DNA of 64,000 nucleotides from Pseudomonas pisciculturae (GCF_015461805.1 NZ_JACVZE010000009.1:124001-188000); one strand, 5' to 3'; positions 42,271-51,875 are shown, counted from the first letter of the stretch. Notes: generated by a model from the letters alone, not told the origin. Numbers and translations: made by a program.

Positions 42271-43269
42271 GTGAATAGCCAGGGTCCGCAACAGCACAGC
42301 ATTACCGAGGCGGCCGCCGAGTGGGCGGTGCGCCTGCACGCCGGTGCCCTGACCGAACAGGAGCAGGCCGAGCTGCGGCAGTGGATCGCCTGCGACAGCC
42401 GTCACGAAGCCGCGTTGCGCTTTGCCGAGCAGACCTGGGCGGCCTTGGGCGAGGTGCATAAAGATGAGCCGGTACACCGCCAGCGCCCGGCGGCGGCAGC
42501 GATGCCCGTGCGTCGCTCCAAACGCCGAAAGCCTTGGCAGCGAGCGGCTGCCGTTGCGTTGGTCGTGGTGGTGGCCGGCGTTGGCTGGGTGCGCGGGCCG
42601 GATGCCTTGCTGCGCATGCAAGCCGACTACGTGACCCAAAAAGGCGAAGTGCGCACCGTGCAGCTGGCCGATGGCAGCAAGGTCGAGCTCGATTCCGCCA
42701 GCGCCATCCGCCTGGATTACGACGGCGTGCAAAGGCGCATCAGCCTGATCCAAGGCTCGGCAATTTTTGATGTGGCGCCCATGGTGGGCCAGGAAACCCG
42801 GCCGTTCGTGGTACAGAGCGCTGGGGGCCAGACCCGGGCGCTGGGTACGCGGTTTGTGGTGGAGCGCGAGGCGGATCGTCAGGCCTGGGTCGGTGTGTTG
42901 CAGCACAGCGTGGAGGTCACGTTGCAGGCCACTCCCCAAAAGGGGCCGGCAGACAGGGTGCTCAAGGAAGGTCAAGCGGCGCGCTACAGCCCGCAGGAAG
43001 GCGTGGTGCCCCTTGATCAACTCGATGTGGAGCGCGCCACCAGTTGGCGACGCGGTGTGTTGATTTTTGATCGCCAGCCGCTGGCCAAGGTGATCGAGCA
43101 ACTCAACCACTACCGCCCAGGCCGCGTCGTATTGACCGACTCGGCGTTGGGCGAGCGCGAAGTCAGCGGCGTGTTCCGCCTCGACATGCTCGACACAGCG
43201 CTTGCCACCCTGACCCAGGAGCTTCAAGTGCAACGCTTGGACCTCGCAGGCCTTAGCCTGATCTATTGA
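42271..43269 (+). CDS. hasS: FecR-type anti-sigma regulator HasS
   Basis: 332-residue inner-membrane regulator. A cytosolic DUF4880-type N-terminus (about 10-60; AAEWAVRLHAGALTEQEQAELRQWI) precedes one transmembrane helix (about 91-107) and a periplasmic FecR domain (YVTQKGEVRTVQLADGSKVELDSASAI) with a C-terminal STN-like module that contacts the receptor. It starts at GTG 42271. It holds HasI until HasR signals. It sits 63 bases after hasI and 151 bases before hasR. Confidence 0.92.
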   Translation: MNSQGPQQHSITEAAAEWAVRLHAGALTEQEQAELRQWIACDSRHEAALRFAEQTWAALGEVHKDEPVHRQRPAAAAMPVRRSKRRKPWQRAAAVALVVVVAGVGWVRGPDALLRMQADYVTQKGEVRTVQLADGSKVELDSASAIRLDYDGVQRRISLIQGSAIFDVAPMVGQETRPFVVQSAGGQTRALGTRFVVEREADRQAWVGVLQHSVEVTLQATPQKGPADRVLKEGQAARYSPQEGVVPLDQLDVERATSWRRGVLIFDRQPLAKVIEQLNHYRPGRVVLTDSALGEREVSGVFRLDMLDTALATLTQELQVQRLDLAGLSLIY

Positions 43270-43372
43270 AACACCCCGGTGGGAGGCCTTCTCCCACCTG
43301 TTCAAAACCCCTTTCTCAAAAACTTTCCAAAAAACCTTACTGACTTCCTGCGCGTCGCACGTCTTGCTAGGT

Positions 43373-43391
43373 GAGAAGCATTCGCATAAAC
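43373..43391 (-). promoter_or_regulatory. weak Fur-like site upstream of hasR
   Basis: gagaagcattcgcataaac matches about 11 of 19 Fur consensus positions; read on the minus strand it contains gcgaatgcttctc, the common Pseudomonas Fur half. It is 30-48 bases before the hasR ATG. A CGTCTT element at 43359-43364 could be the -10 of a HasI-dependent promoter, but no matching -35 is obvious. Confidence 0.35.
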
Positions 43392-43420
43392 AAAAATCGC
43401 TTAGCGCAGGGAAACAAGAA

Positions 43421-46078
43421 ATGTCAGCACTCAACAGGGGGCGTATCACCGGTAGCCGGTTGGCCCTGGCCATCCACTTGGGGCTATTTGCCGCAACCGC
43501 TCCCGTGTATGCCGCGCAGCCGCAGGCCAATGCTGCCCAAGCCGCGGTGCTGATGATCGATATCCCTGCACAAGCCCTCGGCAGTGCCGTGTTGACGTTT
43601 GCCGATCAAGCAGGCTTGCAAGTGTTGTTCGACAGCCAGCGCCTGGCAGGCTTGCACAGCACGGCGGTGAAGGGGCAGTACGGCGTACAGGAAGGGTTGG
43701 CGCGGTTGTTGGGCAATGCGCCCGTGGAATACCGCTTCACTGGCGAGCGCCAGGTCACCCTGACCCGCGTCGAAGAAAGCGGCGCGGCCTTGGCCCTGGC
43801 GACCACCACGATCACGGGCATGCGCCCCAACGACTGGGTGTATTCATCACCCCATTCGGTCAGCGTGGTCGGGCGCGAGCAATTGGACCGCAACCCGCCG
43901 CGCCATGCCGCCGAGATGCTTGAAGAAGCGCCGGGCGTGTACTCGGCGGTCAGCCAGCAAGACCCAGGCCTGTCGGTAAATATTCGCGGCCTCCAGGACT
44001 ACGGTCGGGTCAACATGTCGGTGGACGGCATGCGCCAGAATTATCAGCAAAGTGGTCACCAACAGCGCAATGGCACGCTGTATGTCGACTCGGAATTGCT
44101 CTCCGAGGTGGTCATCGAGAAGGGTGCGACGTCCACAATGGGCGGCGCCGGTGTGATTGGTGGCGTGGCCAACTTTCGCACCATCGAGGCGGCCGACCTG
44201 CTCAAGGATGGCAAGGAAGTCGGCGGGCGCATCCGCATGACCACGGGGCTTGGCGGGCGCAGCAACGGCACGCATTTTATCGGCAGCTCGGCGTTTGCCG
44301 TAGGCACCGATGTGTGGGACATGCTGGTGGCTGCCAGTGAGCGCCACCTCGGTGATTACAACCCCGGTACCCGAGGCAGCATTGGCGACCTGCGCACGGG
44401 CAGCTCCTTCCTGCCGGCCAGCCAGGACCGCATCAAGAACTCCACCGTCGAATACACCGGCTCGGTGATGCGCTCACGCCTGCTCAAGCTTGGCATTAAT
44501 CTGCCGGTCGATCAGCGCTTGCAACTGAGCTACCTGACCACCGAGGTGGGCTACGACGACGTCAACATGATGAGCGCCGAAAAAGCCCAGTTATGGGAAA
44601 AACTCGGCAGCAGCAACGTCACGGCGCAGAACTTCGCGCTGGACTACAGCTACACGCCAGACAACCCGCTGATCGATTTCAAGGCCAAGCTCTATTACGT
44701 CGATACCCGCAATGACCAGACCACGCTGACCCGTGGCAGCACCAAGGGCTACGAGGTCACCTATCAAACCAATACCTATGGTTTCCAGGCGCAGAACACC
44801 TCGACCTTTGGCTTGAGTGAGTTGTCTGTGCTCAAGGCCAACTACGGGCTGGAGTTTTTCTACGACAAGGTTCGGCCAGACTCCAACCAAGCGGTCGCCG
44901 CCGATTCGGCGGTGGAAGCGTCGGCCGCCGAAAGCATCACCCCCGAAGGTGATCGGGCGATGGGCAGCCTGTTTGCGCGCCTGGATTACGACTATGACAA
45001 CTGGCTGAACCTCAATGCCGGGCTGCGTTACGACCGCTATCGGCTGCGGGGGGAAACCGGCTTGAACACCCGTACGTTCATCATTGGCACCACCCGGCAG
45101 ATCGGTTTACCCATGACCTATGACGTGGACCGGGAAGAAGGGCATTTCTCGCCGACCTTTGGCCTGTCGGTCAAGCCGGGTGTCGAGTGGCTGCAACTCT
45201 TCGCCACGTATGGCAAGGGCTGGCGCCCGCCGGCGGTCACCGAGTCGCTGGTCAGCGGGCGGCCCCATGGCGGGGGCTCGGAGTCGATTCTGCCCAACCC
45301 CTACTTGAAGCCCGAGACATCCACGGCGTGGGAGCTCGGCTTCAATGTGCTCAAGGAAGACCTGCTGCTGGCCGGTGACCGCGTGGGCATGAAGGTGTCC
45401 TACTTCAATACCCGCGTGGATGACTTCTCCTATATGGCCCTCGGCGTGCAGCCGCCCGGTTATGGCATCGCCAATATCGGCAACGCGGCGTACGTCAACA
45501 ACCTGGAGACCACCCGTTTTCGCGGCCTCGAGTACCAATTCGATTACGACGCAGGCTTTGCCTACGGCCAGTTGAACTACACACGCATGCTCGGCAGCAA
45601 CAAGTTCTGTAGCCAGACCGCGTGGTTGGGCGGTGTTACCAAGATTCAGAGCGGGACAGGCCCCCGTCCGCCGGTGGTGGCGATGGTGCCCGATGATGTG
45701 GCCAATGGCGCCCAGAGCTGCAACGCCATCCTGGGCTCCTCCGAACACATGCCGATGGACCGCGGCACCGCGACGCTGGGTGCGCGCTTCTTCGAGCGCT
45801 CGCTGGATATCGGCGTGCGTGCCCGCTACAGCGCCGGTTATTACGTCAAAGGCGGCGTCGGTGTGACCACCTCGCAAACCGGGGTCTACCCCGCCGACTG
45901 GAAGCCCTACACCGTCTACGACCTCTACAGCAGCTACCGCGCCACCGACCAATTGACCCTGCGCCTAGCCATGGAAAACGTCACCGACCGCGCCTACCTG
46001 GTGCCGCTGGGCGATGTGCTGGCCTTCACCCTGGGCCGCGGGCGCACGCTGCAAGGCACCGTTGAATATCAGTTCTGA
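43421..46078 (+). CDS. hasR: TonB-dependent haemophore/haem receptor HasR
   Basis: 885-residue outer-membrane receptor. Signal peptide (about 1-32, ending PVYAAQ), N-terminal STN signalling domain (about 45-95; DIPAQALGSAVLTFADQAGLQVLFD) that talks to HasS, TonB box/plug region (SVVGREQLDRNPPRHAAEMLEEAPGV, NIRGLQDYGRVNMSVDGMRQNY), and a 22-strand barrel ending GRTLQGTVEYQF with the terminal aromatic. It takes haem from HasA and imports it. The ATG at 43421 follows GGAAACAAGAA. It is the first gene of hasRADEF. Confidence 0.95.
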   Translation: MSALNRGRITGSRLALAIHLGLFAATAPVYAAQPQANAAQAAVLMIDIPAQALGSAVLTFADQAGLQVLFDSQRLAGLHSTAVKGQYGVQEGLARLLGNAPVEYRFTGERQVTLTRVEESGAALALATTTITGMRPNDWVYSSPHSVSVVGREQLDRNPPRHAAEMLEEAPGVYSAVSQQDPGLSVNIRGLQDYGRVNMSVDGMRQNYQQSGHQQRNGTLYVDSELLSEVVIEKGATSTMGGAGVIGGVANFRTIEAADLLKDGKEVGGRIRMTTGLGGRSNGTHFIGSSAFAVGTDVWDMLVAASERHLGDYNPGTRGSIGDLRTGSSFLPASQDRIKNSTVEYTGSVMRSRLLKLGINLPVDQRLQLSYLTTEVGYDDVNMMSAEKAQLWEKLGSSNVTAQNFALDYSYTPDNPLIDFKAKLYYVDTRNDQTTLTRGSTKGYEVTYQTNTYGFQAQNTSTFGLSELSVLKANYGLEFFYDKVRPDSNQAVAADSAVEASAAESITPEGDRAMGSLFARLDYDYDNWLNLNAGLRYDRYRLRGETGLNTRTFIIGTTRQIGLPMTYDVDREEGHFSPTFGLSVKPGVEWLQLFATYGKGWRPPAVTESLVSGRPHGGGSESILPNPYLKPETSTAWELGFNVLKEDLLLAGDRVGMKVSYFNTRVDDFSYMALGVQPPGYGIANIGNAAYVNNLETTRFRGLEYQFDYDAGFAYGQLNYTRMLGSNKFCSQTAWLGGVTKIQSGTGPRPPVVAMVPDDVANGAQSCNAILGSSEHMPMDRGTATLGARFFERSLDIGVRARYSAGYYVKGGVGVTTSQTGVYPADWKPYTVYDLYSSYRATDQLTLRLAMENVTDRAYLVPLGDVLAFTLGRGRTLQGTVEYQF

Positions 46079-46083
46079 GCGAA

Positions 46084-46127
46084 TTTGCCCACTGAAGGGC
46101 AAACCGCAGCAGGCACCGGCTTGCTGC
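46084..46127 (+). promoter_or_regulatory. paired hairpins between hasR and hasA
   Basis: tttgccc-actgaa-gggcaaa (46084-46103) is followed by gcagca...tgctgc (46106-46127). Neither has a T tract, so they are probably mRNA processing or stability elements rather than terminators. Confidence 0.5.
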
Positions 46128-46158
46128 GTAGATACCACCCCATGACTTGGAGTTTTGC

Positions 46159-46779
46159 ATGAGCATTTCTATTTCATACAGCACGACCTACGGCGCTAAC
46201 ACGGTTGCCGAGTACCTGAGCGACTGGTCGGCGTTCTTTGGTGACCTGAACCACCGTGAAGGTTCGGTCAAAGAGGGTACCAATACCGGTGGTTTCAACC
46301 CTGGCCCGTTTGACGGCACCCAATATGGCGTGTCGAGCACGGTCAGCAACGCGGCCGTTGTCGCTGATGGCGACCTGCACTACACCCTGTTCAACCCGCC
46401 TGCGCACACCCTGTGGGGTTCGCTCGATGCCCTGAACCTGGGCAGTGTTCTGGCGGGCGGCGCTACCACCGGTGGCTACACCATCACTCACCAGGAAGTC
46501 AGCTTCACTGACCTGGGCCTGTCGAGCCTGCAATCCGAAGGCCGTGATGGCCAGGTGCACCAGATCATCTATGGCCTGATGAGCGGCGACAGCTCGGCAC
46601 TGGCCTCGGCGATCGATGCTCTGCTCAAGGACATCGACCCAAGCCTGTCGATCAACTCCACGTTCGATCAACTGGCGACAGCCGGCGTGGCGCATCTGGA
46701 CACGGCTGTGGTCGCTGCTTCCGACGTAGCCCTGGTGGGCGTGCAAGACGTGCCTCAGGACTTCGCCCTGGCCGCCTGA
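46159..46779 (+). CDS. hasA: secreted haemophore HasA
   Basis: 206-residue extracellular haem-binding protein, the same size as P. aeruginosa HasAp. There is no Sec signal peptide; export is by the C-terminal signal (VQDVPQDFALAA) through HasDEF. Axial haem ligands are present at the canonical positions His32 (DLNHREGS) and Tyr75 (GDLHYTLF), with the supporting His83 (PPAHTLWGS). The ATG at 46159 has GGAG seven bases upstream. It is flanked by hairpins on both sides, which would favour high hasA mRNA levels (inference). Confidence 0.96.
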   Translation: MSISISYSTTYGANTVAEYLSDWSAFFGDLNHREGSVKEGTNTGGFNPGPFDGTQYGVSSTVSNAAVVADGDLHYTLFNPPAHTLWGSLDALNLGSVLAGGATTGGYTITHQEVSFTDLGLSSLQSEGRDGQVHQIIYGLMSGDSSALASAIDALLKDIDPSLSINSTFDQLATAGVAHLDTAVVAASDVALVGVQDVPQDFALAA

Positions 46780-46791
46780 TGCCATAAAAAA

Positions 46792-46872
46792 GCGAATGGA
46801 AGATCGCTCTCCCATTCGCCGCATGACACACCGCTGCGGCCGAGCCTTCTAAAACTTCAGGCCGCAGCGGTG
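46792..46872 (+). promoter_or_regulatory. two hairpins between hasA and hasD
   Basis: gcgaatgg / ccattcgc (46792-46799 with 46812-46819) and a perfect 13-bp stem caccgctgcggcc / ggccgcagcggtg (46829-46841 with 46860-46872). No T tract follows either, so partial read-through or 3'-end protection of hasA mRNA is more likely than full termination. Confidence 0.65.
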
Positions 46873-46945
46873 CCGAATTCTGCGCAGCGCCGTCTCGCCT
46901 GTCAACGCGGCGACGCTGCCCGCTCAACCCTTCGAGAATCCCCAG

Positions 46946-48676
46946 ATGCGCCACGCCGGCAACGAAACCCTGGCCGCTCTCACGGCCTATAAAAGTGGCT
47001 TCTTCAACATCGGCCTGTTCTCGGCGGTGATCAACCTGCTGATGCTGGCCCCGGCGCTGTACATGTTGCAGGTGTACGACCGGGTGTTGGCCTCGGGCAA
47101 TCAGATGACCCTGTTGATGCTGACGCTGATGATCCTTGGCCTGTTCGGCCTGATGGGGGCGTTGGAGTGGGTGCGTAGCCAGGTGGTGATCCGCCTCGGC
47201 ACGCAAATGGACATGCGCTTGAACCAGCGGGTGTACGACGCCGCGTTCGAAGCGCAACTCAAAGGCGGCACCCAGGCGGCGGGCCAGGCCCTGCATGACC
47301 TGACGACCTTGCGCCAGTTCGCCACCGGCCAGGCGTTGTTCGCGTTTTTCGATGCGCCGTGGTTCCCGGTGTACTTGCTGGTGATCTTCCTGTTCCACCC
47401 GTGGCTTGGCCTGTTGGCATTGGGCGGCGCGGTGATGTTGATGGTGCTGGCGTGGATCAACCATCGCGTAAGCCAGGCGCCCATGGCCCTGGCGAGCCAG
47501 CTGTCGATCAGCGCCAGCCAGCAGGCCACGACCAATCTGCGCAATGCCGACACCATCGAGGCCATGGGCATGCTTGCCACGTTGCGCGCCCGCTGGTTCG
47601 AACAGCATCAGGCCTTTCTCGCCCAACAGAACCTGGCCAGTGAAAAGACCGCCGCCGTCACCGCGTGGTCCAAGGGCGTGCGCTTGGCATTGCAGTCTCT
47701 GGTGCTGGGGCTGGGCGCGTTGCTGGCGGTGCAGGGTGATATCACGCCGGGGATGATGATCGCCGGTTCCATCCTGATGGGTCGGGTGCTCAGCCCCATC
47801 GACCAACTGATCGGCGTCTGGAAGCAATGGGGTTCGGCGCGCCTGGCCTTCGATCGGTTGTCGCAATTGCTGCAAGCCAGCCCGGCACGGCCGGCGCGCA
47901 TGAGCCTGCCGGTGCCCAAGGGGCAATTGAGCGTGGAGCAAGTCAGCGCCTGCGCCCCCGGCAGCCGTCGACCGGCGCTGGCGAACCTGGGTTTCACTCT
48001 GCCGGCGGGGCAGGTGCTGGGGGTGATCGGGCCGTCGGGCTGTGGCAAATCTACGCTGGCCCGCATCGTGGTGGGGGCCTGGGCGCCGTTGTCCGGCAAG
48101 GTGCGGCTGGACGGTGCCGACCTTGCCCAATGGGACAAACAGCAACTCGGCCCGCACATCGGCTACCTACCCCAGGACATCCAACTCTTTGCCGGCAGCA
48201 TCGCTGACAACATCGCGCGGTTTGCCGAGGTGGACGCTGACAAGGTGCTTGGCGCCGCACACATGGCTGGCGTGCATGAGCTGATCCTGCAACTGCCCCA
48301 AGGCTACGACACCCAACTGGGGGAGGGCGGCGCCGGTTTGTCCGGCGGCCAGAGGCAACGCGTGGCCCTGGCCCGTGCGCTGTATGGGTTGCCTGCGTTG
48401 ATTGTGTTGGATGAGCCGAATTCCAACCTCGACGAAGTGGGCGAACAGGCCTTGCTGCAGGCCATTGCCCAGCTCAAGCAGCAGCGCCGCACGGTGATTT
48501 TGATCACCCATAAACCCAACGTACTGAGCCTGACCGACCAATTGTTGATCCTCAAGGAAGGCCAGTTGCAGGCCTTTGGGCCGACGGCGCGGGTGTTGGA
48601 GGCACGGCAGAAACCGGCCGCCACCAAACCGGTGTCGACCATGAGCTATCGCCTCGGTGAAGGAAAACAGGCATGA
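46946..48676 (+). CDS. hasD: type I secretion ABC transporter HasD
   Basis: 576-residue inner-membrane ABC exporter of the PrtD/HasD type: transmembrane domain (about 20-310) fused to an ATPase domain with Walker A IGPSGCGKST (about residue 361), ABC signature LSGGQRQRVALARAL, Walker B LIVLDEPNSNLD and H-loop LITHKP. There is no N-terminal C39 peptidase domain, as expected for a substrate with a C-terminal signal. It exports HasA with HasE and HasF. The stop overlaps the hasE start (ATGA). Confidence 0.95.
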   Translation: MRHAGNETLAALTAYKSGFFNIGLFSAVINLLMLAPALYMLQVYDRVLASGNQMTLLMLTLMILGLFGLMGALEWVRSQVVIRLGTQMDMRLNQRVYDAAFEAQLKGGTQAAGQALHDLTTLRQFATGQALFAFFDAPWFPVYLLVIFLFHPWLGLLALGGAVMLMVLAWINHRVSQAPMALASQLSISASQQATTNLRNADTIEAMGMLATLRARWFEQHQAFLAQQNLASEKTAAVTAWSKGVRLALQSLVLGLGALLAVQGDITPGMMIAGSILMGRVLSPIDQLIGVWKQWGSARLAFDRLSQLLQASPARPARMSLPVPKGQLSVEQVSACAPGSRRPALANLGFTLPAGQVLGVIGPSGCGKSTLARIVVGAWAPLSGKVRLDGADLAQWDKQQLGPHIGYLPQDIQLFAGSIADNIARFAEVDADKVLGAAHMAGVHELILQLPQGYDTQLGEGGAGLSGGQRQRVALARALYGLPALIVLDEPNSNLDEVGEQALLQAIAQLKQQRRTVILITHKPNVLSLTDQLLILKEGQLQAFGPTARVLEARQKPAATKPVSTMSYRLGEGKQA

Positions 48677-49998
48677 GCGTGAGTAAACCGGTGCCTGTCA
48701 GCACCCCGCCAAGCAATGTGCTGGCGCTGGATGACAAAAAGTATTCACGGCTGGGCTGGTGGTTGGTGCTGGGTGGTTTTGCCGGGTTTATCGGTTGGGC
48801 TGCGTTGGCGCCGTTGGACAAGGGCGTGGCGGTGTCGGGCAAGGTCATGGTCTCGGGCCACCGCAAGACCGTGCAGCACCCGGCCGGTGGCATCGTCGAG
48901 CGTATCGATGTGCGTGACGGTGACGTGGTCAGTGCCGGCCAAGTGTTGCTGCGCTTGAAGGAAACCCCGTTGCGCGGGCAGATGCAGTCGCTGCGCAGTC
49001 AGTACCTGGCATCCCTGGCCAGCGAAGCGCGCTTGAGTGCGGAAAGTGAAGGGTTGTCGGCTATCACCTTCGAGCCGGCGCTGCTCAACGACCCGCAGGC
49101 GGCGGGCACCTTGAGCCTGCAACGCCAGCTGTTCAGCAGCCGTGCCCAGGCCCTGGCCACCGAGCAACAAGGCCTGCGCGAAACCATCGCCGGTGCCGAG
49201 GCGCAGTTGCGCGGCACGCGGGATTCCCAGGCCAGCAAGGTGCAGCAACGGGCGGCCTTGAATGAGCAGCTGCAAGGCCTGCGGGACTTGGCGCGCGACG
49301 GTTACATTCCGCGCAATCGCCTGCTCGACAGCGAGCGCCTGTACTCGCAGATCGACGGCGCAATCGCCGAGGACTACGGCCGCATCGGCCTGTTGCAACG
49401 CCAAATCACGGAGCTGCGCCTGCGCATCCGCCAGCTCGGCGAAGACTTTCAGAAAGACCTGCGCGGCCAATTGGCCGAAACCCGCACCCGCAGCGATGAC
49501 TTGCGCAATCGCCTGGCCTCGGCCGAGTTCGAACTGGCCAACAGCCTGGTGCGTGCGCCAGCGTCCGGCGTTGTCGTTGGCCTGGATGTGTACACCGAAG
49601 GTGGCGTGATCAAGCCCGGTCAGGTCCTGATGGACATCGTGCCCCAAGGCGAAGCGCTGCTGGTAGAGGCGCGGGTGCCCGTGCAGATGGTCGACAAAGT
49701 GCATCCAGGCCTGGCGGTGGAGCTGATGTTCCCGGCGTTCAACCAGGCCACCACGCCCCGCGTCGCCGGCGAGGTGACGCTGGTGTCTGCCGATCGCCAA
49801 GTGGATGAGCGCACCGACGAGCCGTATTACACCGTGCGCGCCCAGGTCAGCGCGGCCGGCATGCAGCAACTGGACGGTGTGCAGATACGCCCTGGTATGC
49901 CGGTGGAAACCTTCATCAAGACCGGCGAACGCTCGATGCTCAACTACCTGTTCAAACCCCTGCTGGACCGTACTCACATGGCCTTGGTGGAAGAATGA
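48673..49998 (+). CDS. hasE: type I secretion membrane fusion protein HasE
   Basis: 441-residue HlyD-family adaptor. Cytosolic N-terminus (about 1-30), one transmembrane helix (LGWWLVLGGFAGFIGWAALAPL), a biotinyl/lipoyl-like hairpin (KTVQHPAGGIVERIDVRDGDVV), a long coiled coil (about 100-275) and a C-terminal barrel region (VRAPASGVVVGLDVYTEGGVIKPGQVLMDIVPQ). It links HasD to the outer-membrane HasF. It overlaps hasD and hasF by four bases on each side, so the three are translationally coupled. Confidence 0.95.
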   Translation: MSVSKPVPVSTPPSNVLALDDKKYSRLGWWLVLGGFAGFIGWAALAPLDKGVAVSGKVMVSGHRKTVQHPAGGIVERIDVRDGDVVSAGQVLLRLKETPLRGQMQSLRSQYLASLASEARLSAESEGLSAITFEPALLNDPQAAGTLSLQRQLFSSRAQALATEQQGLRETIAGAEAQLRGTRDSQASKVQQRAALNEQLQGLRDLARDGYIPRNRLLDSERLYSQIDGAIAEDYGRIGLLQRQITELRLRIRQLGEDFQKDLRGQLAETRTRSDDLRNRLASAEFELANSLVRAPASGVVVGLDVYTEGGVIKPGQVLMDIVPQGEALLVEARVPVQMVDKVHPGLAVELMFPAFNQATTPRVAGEVTLVSADRQVDERTDEPYYTVRAQVSAAGMQQLDGVQIRPGMPVETFIKTGERSMLNYLFKPLLDRTHMALVEE

Positions 49999-51311
49999 AG
50001 GCGCTGCTGTTTACCCTGTGTCTGAGCTGTACCCCGGCGGTGCACGCCCTGGGTTTATTGGACGCCTATGATTTAGCCCTACGCAATGATCCGACCTTTC
50101 AGGCGGCCATCCAGGAGCGCGAGGCCGGCGAAGAGAACCGTGTGATTGGCCGCTCGGCGTTGCTGCCGAACCTGTCATGGAGCTACAACAATTCGCGCAA
50201 TGAGTCTGAAGTGACGGCGGGGGATGTCACCAGCGACCGCGACTACCGCAGCTATGCGTCGACCCTGACCTTGCAGCAACCGCTGGTGGATTACGAAGCC
50301 TATGCGCGCTTTCGCCAAGGCACCGCCCAGGCATTGATGGCCGATGAGCGCTTTCGCGGCAAGAGTCAGGAGTTGGCGGTGCGTGTGCTCAGTGCCTACA
50401 GCCAGGCGCTGTTGGCCCAGGAGCGCATTGAGTTGAGCCGTGCACAGAAACGCGCCTTTGCCGAACGCCTGCAACTCAATGACCGGCTGCTTAAAGGCGG
50501 CGAAGGCACGCGTACCGATGTGCTGGAAACCCAGGCGCGCTTGAGCCTGGCCCAGGCTGAAGAAATCGAATCACAGGATGCCCAGGACAGCGCTTTGCGT
50601 GAACTGGAAGCCATCGTCGGCCAGCCCTTGCAGATCGAAGAACTGGCACCCCTGACCCGGCAGTTTGAGATTGCGCCCCTGGAACCCAACCGTTTTGAAA
50701 CCTGGCGCGAAATGGCCATGGCCAACAACCCCGAGCTCAAATCCCAGCACCATGCGTTGGACGTGGCTTCTTATGAGGTCGAGCGCAAGCGCGCCGGCCA
50801 CCTGCCCAAGGTCAGTCTGTACGCCACCAGCCGACAGACCAATTCCGATTCAGAAAGCAGCTACAACCAGAAGTACGACACCAACAGCGTCGGCATCCAG
50901 GTGAGCCTGCCACTGTTTGCCGGCGGCTCGGTGTCGGCCTCCACGCGCCAGGCGGCGAACCAGCTGTCCCAGGCCCAGTTTGAACTGGACGCCCACACCT
51001 CGGCCACGCTGGTGGAGTTGCGCAAACAGTTCAACCTCAACACCAGCGGCGCGGCCAAAGTGCGCGCCTATGAAATGGCCGTCAGCTCTGCCACCGCACT
51101 GGTCACCGCGACCAAAAAGAGCGTCAGCGGCGGTGAGCGGGTCAACCTCGACGTGCTCGACGCCGAGCAACAACTCTTCACCGCCCGCCGCGACCTGGCC
51201 ACTGCGCGGCATGCGTATTTATTGGCGAGGATTCAGTTGAAGTATTACGCGGGGTTGCTGAGCGAGCAGGACTTGCGGGCGTTGGCAGGGTATTTCCAGC
51301 CATCGGCATGA
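49995..51311 (+). CDS. hasF: TolC-family outer-membrane channel HasF
   Basis: 438-residue outer-membrane efflux protein. A signal peptide (MKALLFTLCLSCTPAVHA) is followed by two OEP repeats (about 25-220 and 235-430), with LGLLDAYDLALRNDPTFQAAIQEREAG and QVSLPLFAGGSVSASTRQAANQL typical of the HasF/PrtF/AprF branch. It forms the exit duct of the HasA exporter. It is the last has gene and is followed by a strong terminator 8 bases after its stop. Confidence 0.94.
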   Translation: MKALLFTLCLSCTPAVHALGLLDAYDLALRNDPTFQAAIQEREAGEENRVIGRSALLPNLSWSYNNSRNESEVTAGDVTSDRDYRSYASTLTLQQPLVDYEAYARFRQGTAQALMADERFRGKSQELAVRVLSAYSQALLAQERIELSRAQKRAFAERLQLNDRLLKGGEGTRTDVLETQARLSLAQAEEIESQDAQDSALRELEAIVGQPLQIEELAPLTRQFEIAPLEPNRFETWREMAMANNPELKSQHHALDVASYEVERKRAGHLPKVSLYATSRQTNSDSESSYNQKYDTNSVGIQVSLPLFAGGSVSASTRQAANQLSQAQFELDAHTSATLVELRKQFNLNTSGAAKVRAYEMAVSSATALVTATKKSVSGGERVNLDVLDAEQQLFTARRDLATARHAYLLARIQLKYYAGLLSEQDLRALAGYFQPSA

Positions 51312-51319
51312 GTGGTTAC

Positions 51320-51343
51320 AACCCGGCATTCGCCGGGTTTTTT
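51320..51343 (+). terminator. intrinsic terminator of the has operon
   Basis: aacccggc-attc-gccgggtt stem followed by tttt, directly after hasF. Confidence 0.93.
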
Positions 51344-51446
51344 GTGCTTACTAGTCTGTGAAACAGGTTCGGGGAAATGGAGCCGGTTGTCGGGTGGCAG
51401 AGGGAAATTGTTACCTGGCGGAAAATAACCTAACAGATGGGTTACG

Positions 51447-51875
51447 ATGCGAGTAGGCGCTTACAAAGGATATGTGATTTCAGTCTTTTTCAGGGATGAG
51501 CATTGCCCGCCCCATGTACACGTGAGGGGTTACGAATGGGATGCGCGTTTTCGTTTCAGTTTTCTGAATGCCGATGTGGAGTTGTGGGATGTGGACCCAG
51601 AACGGAGGCGGCCACCCGCTGCGGTGCTGGTGGGACTATGCGAGGCGATAGCTCAGCGGCACTACTTGGCGCGAGCACGCAGGATCTGGTGGGAAAAACT
51701 GCAAACGGTTTGCCTGGAGAATCATTCCTGGGATTGGGAAACCCGCGAGGTATTGCCCGGGTTGATCATTCGGCGTGGTGTTTATGTGATCGCACGTGCC
51801 CGGCACGATGTTGTAAGGCAGAAAACAATTTTGAACCTCGTCAGGGCACCGGGTTTTGTGGAGATTGATTTATGA
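51447..51875 (+). CDS. DUF4160 protein, first gene of a DUF4160-DUF2442 pair
   Basis: 142-residue protein. The N-terminal part matches DUF4160 (YVISVFFRDEHCPPHVHVRGYEWDARFRF, VELWDVDPERRRPPAAVLVGLCEAI), with the characteristic HxPPHxH-like cluster that could bind metal. The rest (about 80-142) is basic and variable (RRGVYVIARARHDVVRQ). Such genes are commonly paired with DUF2442 genes and have been suspected to form toxin-antitoxin-like modules; that is not established here. The stop overlaps the next start by four bases. Confidence 0.75.
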   Translation: MRVGAYKGYVISVFFRDEHCPPHVHVRGYEWDARFRFSFLNADVELWDVDPERRRPPAAVLVGLCEAIAQRHYLARARRIWWEKLQTVCLENHSWDWETREVLPGLIIRRGVYVIARARHDVVRQKTILNLVRAPGFVEIDL

